From: Larkinella terrae
GTDB taxonomy: Bacteria > Bacteroidota > Bacteroidia > Cytophagales > Spirosomataceae
Assembly: GCF_009668025.1 (NCBI RefSeq)
Contig: NZ_WJXZ01000012.1
Coordinates: 124,001 to 188,000, forward strand
DNA: 64,000 bases
Direction of reading: 5' to 3'
Notes under the pieces: generated by a model
What the model saw: only the letters and a program-made list of their open reading frames with translations
Told to the model about the DNA's origin: nothing
Databases searched by the model: none
Position numbers and translations under genes: made by a program
In this document: piece after piece, positions 37,316 through 45,531 of the stretch
Numbering within the stretch: the first letter of the stretch is position 1
Layout of the letters: each line of letters starts with the position of its first letter

Positions 37316-38380
37316 ATGGTCATTTTCATCAGACGCTGGCTATTTTTCCTCACGCTCCACGGTGGCATCGTTTGTGCGAACGGGCAACCGACAGGCTCCG
37401 TCCAGAAACTAGCAACGGGTCATTTACCCGTCGTCGCTGCGGAAGCGAACGGGAAACTACACCTGGTTTTTGGGCAGGACTCAACCATTTATTATACCAC
37501 CACGACCGGTAAGGCAGCCTCTTTCGGCCAGCCGGTAGCGATAGCGGTTTTGCCAAACCTGGTAGCGGGTGCCAAACGAGGGCCGCAGGTAGCAGTCACC
37601 GAAAACTTTGTAGTCGTCACGGCGGTCAATAAGGCCGGGGATTTGTTTGCGTATTCGCTGGATCGGAAGAAAGGACGGTGGTCGCCCGCCGTGCGCATCA
37701 ACGACGTGCCGCAAATCGCCAAAGAGGGGTTTCAGGGTGTAACCGGTGCGTCGAAAGGCATTTTTCACGCGGCCTGGCTGGATCTTCGCGCTGACAAAAA
37801 GAATAAAATTGTCGGCGCAACTTCCCGGGATGGCGGACGCACCTGGTCGGCGAATCAGGTGATCTACCGCTCGCCCGACGGCACGGTTTGCGAATGCTGC
37901 CGGGTTTCCATCGTCGCCGACCATAACGACGTCTATGTTCAGTTCCGCAACTGGCTCGACGGTTCCCGAAATTTGTACCTGGCTCACTCGGTCGACGGCG
38001 GAAAAACGTATCAATCCGCCCAGAAACTCGGCACCGGAACCTGGAAGTTAAACGCCTGCCCGATGGACGGCGGTGCCGTTGTGATTTCAAAAACCGGTCA
38101 GCCCCTCACGGCCTGGCGACGCGAAAACACCCTCTACACCTGCGTACCGGGCGAGCCGGAGCAGGCTGTCTCGGCGGGCCGGAATGTCACACTGGCTCCT
38201 GGCCCGAATGGCCCACTGCTAGCCTGGGACGAAGGCGGCACGGTCTGGGTTAAATCCGGAAGCCAATCGCCGGTTTCAATTGGCAAGGGTCAGATGCCCA
38301 GCATTGCCGTGGCCGGAAAAACCGCCTGGTGCGTCTGGGAGCTGGACGGGCAGGTCATGGCGGAGCGGGTTACGCTGTAG
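37316..38380 (+). CDS. Secreted BNR/sialidase-like six-blade propeller protein
   Basis: 354 residues from ATG 37316, with an N-terminal signal (I-R-R-W-L-F-F-L-T-L-H). Sialidase-type Asp-box-like motifs are seen: T-S-R-D-G-G-R-T-W-S and H-S-V-D-G-G-K-T-Y-Q. The repeated W/V-x-x-x-D-L-R and T-A-W-R-R segments fit a propeller. A C-E-C-C motif in the middle and a further C-P-M-D-G-G are unusual and could bind metal or form disulfides. The full arginine triad of true sialidases is not evident, so hydrolase activity is uncertain. It stands alone. Confidence 0.7.
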   Translation: MVIFIRRWLFFLTLHGGIVCANGQPTGSVQKLATGHLPVVAAEANGKLHLVFGQDSTIYYTTTTGKAASFGQPVAIAVLPNLVAGAKRGPQVAVTENFVVVTAVNKAGDLFAYSLDRKKGRWSPAVRINDVPQIAKEGFQGVTGASKGIFHAAWLDLRADKKNKIVGATSRDGGRTWSANQVIYRSPDGTVCECCRVSIVADHNDVYVQFRNWLDGSRNLYLAHSVDGGKTYQSAQKLGTGTWKLNACPMDGGAVVISKTGQPLTAWRRENTLYTCVPGEPEQAVSAGRNVTLAPGPNGPLLAWDEGGTVWVKSGSQSPVSIGKGQMPSIAVAGKTAWCVWELDGQVMAERVTL

Positions 38381-38444
38381 ACCAATCTGCTGAGTAGCCT
38401 TTGTTGATTAGAAAAACTTTTAGAAGCGGTTTGATTTCTTTTCA

Positions 38445-38635
38445 AGTTCTGGAGGAACGTCATCTTTGTAGAGAGCGATTTACCTCATTACCTCAGACGT
38501 TCGAGTTCCGTAGGAACAGTATCTTTATTATAAAGCTGCTGACGAATAAGATGCCGCCCCTATGGAACTCTGCTCTTTTGCACCGCACCCTTACTTAACT
38601 ACAAAGATTTCGTCCCGATTGGACGTAACTGTCTC
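38445..38635. repeat. Degenerate cluster of GTTCCGTAGGAAC-type repeats (family F)
   Basis: Units AGTTCTGGAGGAACGTCATC (38445) and AGTTCCGTAGGAACAGTATC (38504) are direct. A third, inverted, ends AGATGCCGCCCCTATGGAAC (to 38569). A fourth inverted variant, CTACAAAGATTTCGTCCC, starts near 38600. Each carries (A/T)TCTTTgTAG next to a GTTCCgtAGGAAC palindrome. I recall this as an abundant Bacteroidota intergenic repeat. These copies are decayed. Confidence 0.6.
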
Positions 38636-38663
38636 TTAAAACCTATATACAAGTGAAAGGAAA

Positions 38664-38819
38664 TCAGGGTTTGCACTTGCAATAATACATCCCAATAAAA
38701 TAAGCCATTTCGCCCGCCAACAGAATAAAAAAGCAGATCGCCATTACCAATATAGCAATCGTCTTCATATCGAACTCTTCAGTAGTTAAGTTGCGTTTGA
38801 TTCGATCGTATATAGCCAT
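38664..38819 (-). CDS. Small single-pass membrane protein, 51 residues
   Basis: ATG at 38819 to TGA at 38664. A polar N-terminus (M-A-I-Y-D-R-I-K-R-N-L-T-T-E-E-F-D) is followed by one strong hydrophobic helix (~20-44, I-A-I-L-V-M-A-I-C-F-F-I-L-L-A) and a short Cys/Lys tail (Y-Y-C-K-C-K-P). Inside-positive charge and the clean helix argue that it is a real gene. No family recognised. It lies alone in a 680-base gap, downstream of the lipoprotein gene on the same strand. Confidence 0.5.
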   Translation of the reverse strand: MAIYDRIKRNLTTEEFDMKTIAILVMAICFFILLAGEMAYFIGMYYCKCKP

Positions 38820-39003
38820 AATAATAGACTCTTATGATTTAACTCCTCAGCCTTACAGCATCGGTAATCGGAGCAGATGAGGAAATACAATGTTTATAAA
38901 CCATTTAGACGCTTTCCGTCATAAAAAGTAACACTACTTTCTGAATCGAACTAAGCAAAATTCGGCTTCAAAAAAGATTCAGAGTGAAATAAATTCTCAA
39001 TAC

Positions 39004-39043
39004 AAAAAAGCCGCCGTGCTCCTCAGAGCACGGCGGCTTTTTC
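39004..39043 (-). terminator. Intrinsic terminator
   Basis: GCCGCCGTGCTC / GAGCACGGCGGC, a 12-bp perfect stem with A/T tracts on both sides, 15 bases after the stop of the minus-strand lipoprotein gene. Confidence 0.9.
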
Positions 39044-39057
39044 ATTAAAAAACTGGC

Positions 39058-39762
39058 TCACTGCAAGGTCGCTACGGCTTTGATCCGGTTGTAATACAAG
39101 GTCGTCAGACCTTCAAAACCGGAGTCCGTGCCGACAATTAGCCACAGTTCGCCCGCATCATTGGTTTTCACCGAAATCGGCTGCGGATTGCTGCGCTGGA
39201 TGAGTTTATACTGCGTCACATCATCACCGGCGCCGATATTACCCAACACCGGCACGGCCGCACTTCCTTCCATCTGATTGCCTTTGTCGATGTTAAACCG
39301 GTAATCGTCGCCTTCCTTTACCTTCTTCGGTTCGATGGCCGAAACCCCGGCTTTCAGATACACACTACCGCCCGGCGAACCGCCAATTCCGATGCTGTTA
39401 GTCCCGTATTGGGAGGCCAGCTCAACCTCAAACTGAACCTGATAAGTCTGGTTCGGCAATAAACCCGTTACTTTCTTTTTTAAAAACATGAACAGGTCAT
39501 CGCTCCGGTTGTGGCCCGAAATCATAAACGATTTTTTGGACGAATCCAAGGGAGCCGGTAACGCTTTCAGACCCGACTGGAATTCGATAATGTTTTCCTG
39601 AGCCACTGAATAATCGGTTACCTCGGCGCTCCAGCCATCGGTATTGGCCTTAAAATCGGAATTCGTCAATGCTACTGGTCCTTCAGGCGCTACTCCATCA
39701 TGTTGACAGGCTGCGCTAATGACTACTAACAGAGCCGCAACCGCCCATTTTACTTGCTTCAT
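39058..39762 (-). CDS. Lipoprotein of unknown function
   Basis: 234 residues with a lipoprotein signal (A-A-C19). The remainder is beta-rich: N-S-D-F-K-A-N-T-D-G-W-S-A-E-V near the start and G-L-L-P-N-Q-T-Y-Q-V-Q-F-E-V-E-L in the middle. This resembles a carbohydrate-binding or jelly-roll fold as in proteins with a 'damaged-area followed by P-N-T-Y' pattern, but no specific family is recognised. It is followed by a strong terminator. The VWA gene lies upstream on the same strand, with an 85-base gap. Confidence 0.75.
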   Translation of the reverse strand: MKQVKWAVAALLVVISAACQHDGVAPEGPVALTNSDFKANTDGWSAEVTDYSVAQENIIEFQSGLKALPAPLDSSKKSFMISGHNRSDDLFMFLKKKVTGLLPNQTYQVQFEVELASQYGTNSIGIGGSPGGSVYLKAGVSAIEPKKVKEGDDYRFNIDKGNQMEGSAAVPVLGNIGAGDDVTQYKLIQRSNPQPISVKTNDAGELWLIVGTDSGFEGLTTLYYNRIKAVATLQ

Positions 39763-39847
39763 GGTTGTATTTTTTCGTTAAACTAATCGGAGCATCATAG
39801 CCACCGATTAAATGACCCCCGCCATTGAAGCACCGTTGGAAAACCGC

Positions 39848-41725
39848 TTATTTTTCGTCCGACTTTTTCGCCACCGCCGAGCCATTTGACAGGGAATCAG
39901 CCAGTTTTACCAGCCGGATAAATTCACCCCGATAGCCTTCCGGATCACGGCCCAGCGCCTGCTTCGCCAGCGTTATTACCTGTTTGTAGTTCGCATTGCC
40001 TTTGAATTCCGAGTCGCGGAGCAACAGGCCGAATTCGGCGACCGAAGCCGAAAACCGTAAATCGGCGGAAGTGTTGTCCCATTTTTGGGTCTGATAATTC
40101 ACCACGTGCTTCATCAACTGACTGGTTTCGCTATCCGGTTTTTTGTAGCAGATTTTCAGTGTCAATAATTCTGTTTCGTTGCCGGTTGGAATAGCCTGCC
40201 GCTGGTATTTCAGCGAGTCGACTTTCTTCAGATAAGCGCTTTCCGAGCCTGCCGGAATGATTTCGTACAAAGCTGTAACCGTGTGCCCTGACCCCATTTC
40301 ACCAGCATCTTTCTTGTCGTCGTGAAAATCTTCGTTGTTCAGCATCCGGTTTTCGTAGCCAATCAGCCGGTATCCTTTCACCCGCGCCGGGTTAAATTCC
40401 AGTTGCAGTTTCACGTCTTTCGCGACCGTAAACAGCGTTCCGCCGAATTCTTTCCCGAACACTTTCTGGGCTTCCTGCAAATTGTCAATGTAGGCGTAAT
40501 TGCCGTTTCCTTTGTCCGATAATGTCTCAAGTTTGTTGTCTTTATAATTGCCCATTCCGAAACCGAGCACGCTCAGGAAAACGCCCGATTTGCGTTTTTC
40601 CTCCACCAGCCGCTGCATGTCGCCGTCGCTCGAGGCTCCCACGTTGAAATCGCCGTCGGTGGCCAGAATGACGCGGTTGTTGCCGTCTTTGCGGAAGTTT
40701 TCCTGCGCTACTTTGTACGCCAGCAAAATGCCTTCGCCCCCCGCCGTGGAACCACCGGCCGACAACTGACTGATCGCGTCCTTGATTTTTTGCGGTTCGT
40801 TGCCCGGCGTCGAAGGCAACACCAGACCGGCCGCACCCGCGTACACCACAATCGCTACGTGGTCCTGCGGGCGGAGTTGATCCACCAGCAAACCCAGGGC
40901 GGTTTTCACGAGCGGTAATTTATTATCGGCTTCCATCGAGCCCGAGACGTCGATCAGAAAAACCAGGTTCGACGCGGGCAGGTTGCCGGTCGGAATGCTT
41001 TTGGCCTGTAAACCAATGCGAAGCAATTGCAGACCCGGATTCCAGGGCGATTCCGACAACTCGGTTTTCACGGCAACGGGATCATTTCCGGTTGGCTGCG
41101 GATCGTCATATTCAAAGTAATTCACCATTTCCTCGATCCGAACGGCATCTTGCGGGGGTAAATTCCCATTATTCAAAAACCGTCGGATGTTGCCGTAAGC
41201 CGCCCGGTCGACATCGACCGAAAAGGTCGTAACCGGTTGTTGTTGCGCATTCTTGAAACCGTTTTCCTCGACTTTGGTATAATCTTCGGTATTCGGCCGG
41301 GGCATAGAAATTCGTTGGAAAGTAGGCATCGCTACGGCTCTCCGGCCCGGATACATCGCCCCGACTGTGCCCGACATACTCTGCTTCGACGGCATTCCGT
41401 AGCCGACCACAATGGTTTCTTCCAAAGCCCGGGTATCGGCCTTTAGTTTGACATCGACCACGGTTTGGGTCGTCACTTTTACTTCGGCGCTCAGAAAACC
41501 GATCGAATTGAAAAGGAGCGTTTGTGGTCCGTCGGGAATCGCAAGGGTGTAGCGCCCGTCGGCGTTCGTGGTGGTGTTGGCCAACGCACCTTTAAATCCA
41601 ACGTAAACACCCGGCAGCGGCTGGTTGGAACTGGCGTCGGTAACGCGGCCCGTGATGGTGCGATTGGTCCGAATCGTCGATACGAATAAGAGTCCAAGAA
41701 TCAGAATTGAAAAAATTGTGCGCAT
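39848..41725 (-). CDS. VWA-domain protein (YfbK type) with carboxypeptidase-regulatory domain and SusC-type plug motif
   Basis: 625 residues from ATG 41725. A signal/anchor helix (1-18) is followed by a CarboxypepD_reg-like beta-sandwich (~22-95). L-E-E-T-I-V-V-G-Y-G at 101-110 matches the start of SusC plug domains. A YfbK N-terminal region (~165-245) precedes the VWA domain with MIDAS D259-V-S-G-S263, then a C-terminal DUF3520-like region. No beta-barrel is present, so it is not a receptor. VWA domains bind partners through a metal ion. It is divergent, with a 111-base gap, from an ECF sigma/anti-sigma pair whose second protein has the same plug motif. Confidence 0.87.
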   Translation of the reverse strand: MRTIFSILILGLLFVSTIRTNRTITGRVTDASSNQPLPGVYVGFKGALANTTTNADGRYTLAIPDGPQTLLFNSIGFLSAEVKVTTQTVVDVKLKADTRALEETIVVGYGMPSKQSMSGTVGAMYPGRRAVAMPTFQRISMPRPNTEDYTKVEENGFKNAQQQPVTTFSVDVDRAAYGNIRRFLNNGNLPPQDAVRIEEMVNYFEYDDPQPTGNDPVAVKTELSESPWNPGLQLLRIGLQAKSIPTGNLPASNLVFLIDVSGSMEADNKLPLVKTALGLLVDQLRPQDHVAIVVYAGAAGLVLPSTPGNEPQKIKDAISQLSAGGSTAGGEGILLAYKVAQENFRKDGNNRVILATDGDFNVGASSDGDMQRLVEEKRKSGVFLSVLGFGMGNYKDNKLETLSDKGNGNYAYIDNLQEAQKVFGKEFGGTLFTVAKDVKLQLEFNPARVKGYRLIGYENRMLNNEDFHDDKKDAGEMGSGHTVTALYEIIPAGSESAYLKKVDSLKYQRQAIPTGNETELLTLKICYKKPDSETSQLMKHVVNYQTQKWDNTSADLRFSASVAEFGLLLRDSEFKGNANYKQVITLAKQALGRDPEGYRGEFIRLVKLADSLSNGSAVAKKSDEK

Positions 41726-41836
41726 GGCTGTATGGAATTGAGGAGTCTTTTTTCTCCTATTGATGCAGCCGTGTTTCGAATTCCATACGGCACCGAAACT
41801 TTTTTTTGTAAGTTGCGGGGAAGCCGTTTCAACCGT

Positions 41837-42415
41837 ATGTTTTTTAAGCGATTCCGAAAACCCAAACCCGTTACCGACGCCGAATATATCTCGGAGTATA
41901 AAGCTACGGGTGATCTGGAATGGCTCAGTGCGTTGTATGAGCGGTACATGGATCTGGTGTATGCGGTTTGTTTCAAGTACTTGCGCGACGAAGAAGAAAG
42001 CAAAGACGCAGTGATGCAGCTGTTCGAACAACTGATTACGGATCTGCGGAAATACGAAATTCAGCATTTTAAAAGCTGGCTCCACTCCACCGCCCGCAAT
42101 TATTGCCTGATGCAGTTGCGGCAGCGAAAAACCGTCGCGGGCGAATGGAATGACGAGGCCGAGGTGATTGAAATGCCGCTGACGGTCTGGCCGGAAACCG
42201 ACGGGCTGGATCTGGAAACGAAGCTGAATCAGCTAGACGATTGCCTGAAAAACTTATCGGAGGAACAACGCACCAGTATTTCGCTGTTTTACCTGAACCA
42301 GAAAACCTACGCCGACATTGCCGAACTGACGGGCTACGATCTGAAAAACGTCAAAAGTCATCTGCAAAACGGCCGACGCAATTTGAAAATCTGCATGGAC
42401 AAAAACCGTGAATGA
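41837..42415 (+). CDS. ECF-type sigma-70 family factor
   Basis: 192 residues from ATG 41837 (M-F-F-K-R-F-R-K-P-K-P); an in-frame ATG at 41732 would start inside the divergent promoter region. Region 2 is D-L-V-Y-A-V-C-F-K-Y-L-R-D-E-E-E-S-K-D-A-V. Region 4 is Q-K-T-Y-A-D-I-A-E-L-T-G-Y-D-L-K-N-V-K-S-H. It overlaps the next gene by 8 bases, so sigma and anti-sigma are coupled. Likely regulon: itself and the divergent VWA gene. Confidence 0.9.
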   Translation: MFFKRFRKPKPVTDAEYISEYKATGDLEWLSALYERYMDLVYAVCFKYLRDEEESKDAVMQLFEQLITDLRKYEIQHFKSWLHSTARNYCLMQLRQRKTVAGEWNDEAEVIEMPLTVWPETDGLDLETKLNQLDDCLKNLSEEQRTSISLFYLNQKTYADIAELTGYDLKNVKSHLQNGRRNLKICMDKNRE

Positions 42416-43649
42416 CCCGAATCGACATAACGACCACCTGACCACCGAGGACCTGCGCAGGTACAGCGACAAGGCGCTTTCCGCTGCCGAACAGCACCGG
42501 GTGGAACGACTGCTGCTGGAAAATCCGCTCTACGCCGAAGCGTTGGAAGGTCTGGAAGCCAGTGGGCAGAAAACCGGCGAGCTGAACCGGGTTTCGGAAG
42601 AACTGCGCGAGCGGTTGCAAAACCGGGTTGCCGACAAAAAAGTGAAGCGTTTGCCCATCTGGATTCCGGCGGCCGCGGCTTCGGTCGTGCTGGTATTGAG
42701 TATTGGCTGGTACATAAGCCTGCAAAAAAAGTCGGAGCCGGAGGGCATGACTAGTGCGCCCGCACCCCGGATTTCGGCGCAGAAAGATGCGGTTTTGCCC
42801 GAAAAACCAGCTGATGATCAGGCCGTTGAAGAAGGATTCCCAACTCCGTCGGCGAAACCTCAACCTCCGCTGCTGGCCCGAAAGACCGAGCCCGTTCCGC
42901 CCAACGAAATAACCGCTCCGGCCAATGACAGTCTGATTCTACCCAAAGATAATCTGCTGGCGGATTCACCGGCTCCGGCGGCATCCCGTCCGCAGTCTTT
43001 TGCCGCTCCGGGAAGTGCGGTGCGGATAACCGAGCGTGCCGATGTGCCCGTAAGCGGGCAGGTTTTTGATGAAGAAAAACACCCCCTGCCGGGTGTTTTG
43101 GTACGAGCCAAAAATAGTAACCAGCAAGCCGTTACCGATCCATCGGGTCGTTTTCAATTGAGTCAGGTTCGAAAAACCGATACGCTGCAACTCGTTTCCA
43201 TCGGGTATGTCCAACAGGAAATTCTGGCCGGTCATTCACATACCGATTCGATTCAGCTCAAACCCGATACGCAGGCATTATCCGAAGTTATTGTCATGGG
43301 GTATGGTGCTCAGGCGAAGAAATCCGCACCGGGCAGTCGGGCAAGAATGGCACCGGCAAAAACCGCATCCACGGAAACTCCCTCCGCCCCAGCTAACTTT
43401 AAAACCTACCTGAACGAAAACCGGCGGATGCCCGCTGAAGCGAAAGAGAAAGGGATTTCCGGCACCGTCCGCGTCCGGTTTCTGGTGGCGCCCGATGGCT
43501 CGGTCAGTCAGTTTTCCATTGTCAAATCGCTGGGTTACGGCTGCGACGAAGAAGCCATTCGGTTGATTCGCGAGGGCCCGCGCTGGAAACCGATCAGCCG
43601 AAATGGCCAGCCCGTTGCGCAGTTTGTCGAACAGGATATTGTGTTTTAA
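42408..43649 (+). CDS. Anti-sigma-like / carboxypeptidase-regulatory / TonB C-terminal fusion protein
   Basis: 413 residues starting at GTG 42408 (the nearby ATG 42412 is out of frame). Residues 1-82 are acidic and helical, probably cytoplasmic and sigma-binding. Residues 83-104 are one membrane helix, and 105-205 a Pro/Ala-rich periplasmic linker. Residues ~213-288 are a CarboxypepD_reg-like domain. Residues 291-300 are L-S-E-V-I-V-M-G-Y-G, a SusC plug/TonB-box-like motif. Residues ~330-413 are a TonB C-terminal domain (I-S-G-T-V-R-V-R-F-L-V-A-P-D-G-S-V). Combining a sigma regulator with both a receptor motif and an energy-transducer domain is unusual. It starts 8 bases inside the sigma gene. 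Confidence 0.82.
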   Translation: MNDPNRHNDHLTTEDLRRYSDKALSAAEQHRVERLLLENPLYAEALEGLEASGQKTGELNRVSEELRERLQNRVADKKVKRLPIWIPAAAASVVLVLSIGWYISLQKKSEPEGMTSAPAPRISAQKDAVLPEKPADDQAVEEGFPTPSAKPQPPLLARKTEPVPPNEITAPANDSLILPKDNLLADSPAPAASRPQSFAAPGSAVRITERADVPVSGQVFDEEKHPLPGVLVRAKNSNQQAVTDPSGRFQLSQVRKTDTLQLVSIGYVQQEILAGHSHTDSIQLKPDTQALSEVIVMGYGAQAKKSAPGSRARMAPAKTASTETPSAPANFKTYLNENRRMPAEAKEKGISGTVRVRFLVAPDGSVSQFSIVKSLGYGCDEEAIRLIREGPRWKPISRNGQPVAQFVEQDIVF

Positions 43650-43669
43650 AGCGAGTAAAATCAGAACGA

Positions 43670-45265
43670 ATGTTTCAATCCAACGATAAAGTAAAGGCCG
43701 TACTGAAAGCCAGTTATGGCAAACCCAAATCAGAGTCTTTCGATTTTTCCAGGATTGAGCAATTCTTCGCAAACCGCGCCCCTGAAAGCACCGATCACGT
43801 TATTTCCGACAAAACCTACCAGGATCTGGATTTTGACGAAGTGTTCATGTTTGCCGACCGGACGATTTCCCGCGTAGGTCAACACTATTTATATGCCCGG
43901 CTGCGAACCATTGATTTTAGAGAAGCCAAAACCCGGTTTCTGGAAAAAATAACCACGGCCTTTTCGGACGATGCCAGCCTTCGGGAGGAGGTCGGTGTTT
44001 CCCTTTCCAGTCTTTCGCACCAGAACGCCTATTATATCCCTTCCCTCTTTTTAAAACCGCATCAGGAACCGCCCCACTGGTTTTGGGTCATGAAGCTCCT
44101 GCCCGTTCTTAGTCTGTTTATTCTCATCCTGCTCCCCTTTTATCCACCCGTTTTTTTGGGGCTACTAGGGGTTTTGATGATCAATTACAGCATTCACTAC
44201 TGGAATAAGAATAACCTGTTTCAATACATTGCCTCTTTTCCCCAACTGCTTCGATTGAACCAGGTTGCGAAAGAACTGCTCAAACACGAACCGCTCAAAC
44301 CGGAAACCGACGATCTGAATCGGTCCGTCGCTGTTCTCGACGAAGTGGCCTCCTCGATGTCTTTTTTCAAGCTGGAATCCAGGCTACAAAGTGAAGTGGG
44401 CATGGTGCTGGAAGTGATCACGGAGCTTCTGAAGGCTTTATTTCTCATCGAACCTTTGGTGCTTTTTCACGTCCTGAAGCAGTTAAATTCCAAACGGGCG
44501 GATATTGACCGGGTTTTTCAGTACGTTGGCCTGATCGACACGGCCATGTCAATTAGCTCCCTGCGGGCGGGTTTAGCCACTTATTGTCAGCCCCAATTCA
44601 GTAAAGGTCAAAAGAAACTGATCATGCGCGATGTTTACCATCCGCTCATTCCCAATCCAGTTACCAACTCACTAACGCTGGTCGATAAATCGGTTCTATT
44701 GACCGGTTCGAATATGTCGGGAAAAACCACATTTATCCGCACCATCGGGATCAACGTCATCCTTGCCCAGACCCTGAATACCTGTCTGGCAACCGAGTTC
44801 ACAATGCCCCTTCTGCGCGTTTTTTCAACGATTCGGGTGACGGATGATTTATTGAACGAGAAAAGTTATTATCTGGAAGAAGTTCAGTTGATTAAAGGCA
44901 TGATTGACGAATCCCGGTCCGAAATTCAAACCCTTTTTTTACTGGATGAACTCTTCAAAGGGACCAATACCGTGGAGCGGATCGCGGCCGGAAAGGCCGT
45001 ACTTGCTTACCTGAACAAAGGCCCGCACCTGGTTTTTGTCTCGACGCATGACGTGGAACTGACCGGCTACTTAAAAGACACATACGATTTATATCATTTC
45101 ACCGAAATCGTGGAAGACGACAAAATTGTGTTCGATTACAAACTCAAGCAAGGTGATCTGAAAACCAGAAATGCCATTCGCATCCTCGAATTAAACGGCT
45201 ATCCACCGGATGTGATTCGGGAGGCCAGCGAATTATCCGAACAAATAAGCCGGGCGAAAAGCTGA
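43670..45265 (+). CDS. Membrane-anchored MutS-family ATPase
   Basis: 531 residues. The N-terminal half lacks the mismatch-recognition and connector domains of MutS. Two hydrophobic segments lie at ~138-175 (W-F-W-V-M-K-L-L-P-V-L-S-L-F-I). The C-terminal domain V ATPase is complete: Walker A G346-S-N-M-S-G-K-T353, Walker B L-F-L-L-D-E-L-F near 424, then K-G-T-N-T and a signature V-S-T-H-D. Lacking the clamp's mismatch domain and sitting in the membrane, it is unlikely to perform classical mismatch repair. Its role is unknown, although such proteins recur in Bacteroidota. A palindromic terminator follows. Confidence 0.85.
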   Translation: MFQSNDKVKAVLKASYGKPKSESFDFSRIEQFFANRAPESTDHVISDKTYQDLDFDEVFMFADRTISRVGQHYLYARLRTIDFREAKTRFLEKITTAFSDDASLREEVGVSLSSLSHQNAYYIPSLFLKPHQEPPHWFWVMKLLPVLSLFILILLPFYPPVFLGLLGVLMINYSIHYWNKNNLFQYIASFPQLLRLNQVAKELLKHEPLKPETDDLNRSVAVLDEVASSMSFFKLESRLQSEVGMVLEVITELLKALFLIEPLVLFHVLKQLNSKRADIDRVFQYVGLIDTAMSISSLRAGLATYCQPQFSKGQKKLIMRDVYHPLIPNPVTNSLTLVDKSVLLTGSNMSGKTTFIRTIGINVILAQTLNTCLATEFTMPLLRVFSTIRVTDDLLNEKSYYLEEVQLIKGMIDESRSEIQTLFLLDELFKGTNTVERIAAGKAVLAYLNKGPHLVFVSTHDVELTGYLKDTYDLYHFTEIVEDDKIVFDYKLKQGDLKTRNAIRILELNGYPPDVIREASELSEQISRAKS

Positions 45266-45342
45266 AAAACCAGTGCGTTCCGTCTGGAATAGTCGTTCCT
45301 ATTTTTATCTGTGAGGGCAAAAAAATTGTATTTTAAAAACCC

Positions 45343-45379
45343 AAACACCTGTCAGGTCTTAAAGACCTGACAGGTGTTT
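45343..45379. repeat. Perfect palindrome ACCTGTCAGGTCTTAAAGACCTGACAGGT (family D), terminator-like
   Basis: Arms of about 17 bases (45343-45360 and 45361-45379), essentially loop-less, are followed by TTTTT. I recall this palindrome as a frequent intergenic element in Bacteroidota. Here it lies about 80 bases after the MutS-like stop and could terminate that transcript. Confidence 0.75.
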
Positions 45380-45426
45380 TTCCAATTTGACTGTTTTATA
45401 AGGCTTCGCGGTTTTGGTGAAACCGT

Positions 45427-45434
45427 TATATTTG
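45427..45434 (+). promoter_or_regulatory. -7 box of the PorT-like gene
   Basis: TATATTTG matches TAnnTTTG about 100 bases before the start of the beta-barrel gene. No good TTG at the -33 spacing. Confidence 0.35.
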
Positions 45435-45531
45435 CGCCTTTTAACGCATTAAAAAACATTTAACGACAATCGCAGTTGTAGTAAATGCTAATCAACCCCA
45501 CTATACGCAAATGACTCAACTAAATTGCACA

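Noticed and set aside
37129-37368. 79-codon minus-strand frame
   Set aside because: It overlaps the start of the propeller gene, has low-complexity AT-rich sequence and no recognisable domain.
38401-38598. 65-codon plus-strand frame in the gap after the propeller gene
   Set aside because: It runs through the family F repeats and has no protein-like features.
41732-41836. Upstream ATG for the sigma factor and upstream extension of the VWA gene
   Set aside because: Both would run through the shared promoter gap and add sequence lacking any domain or signal peptide.
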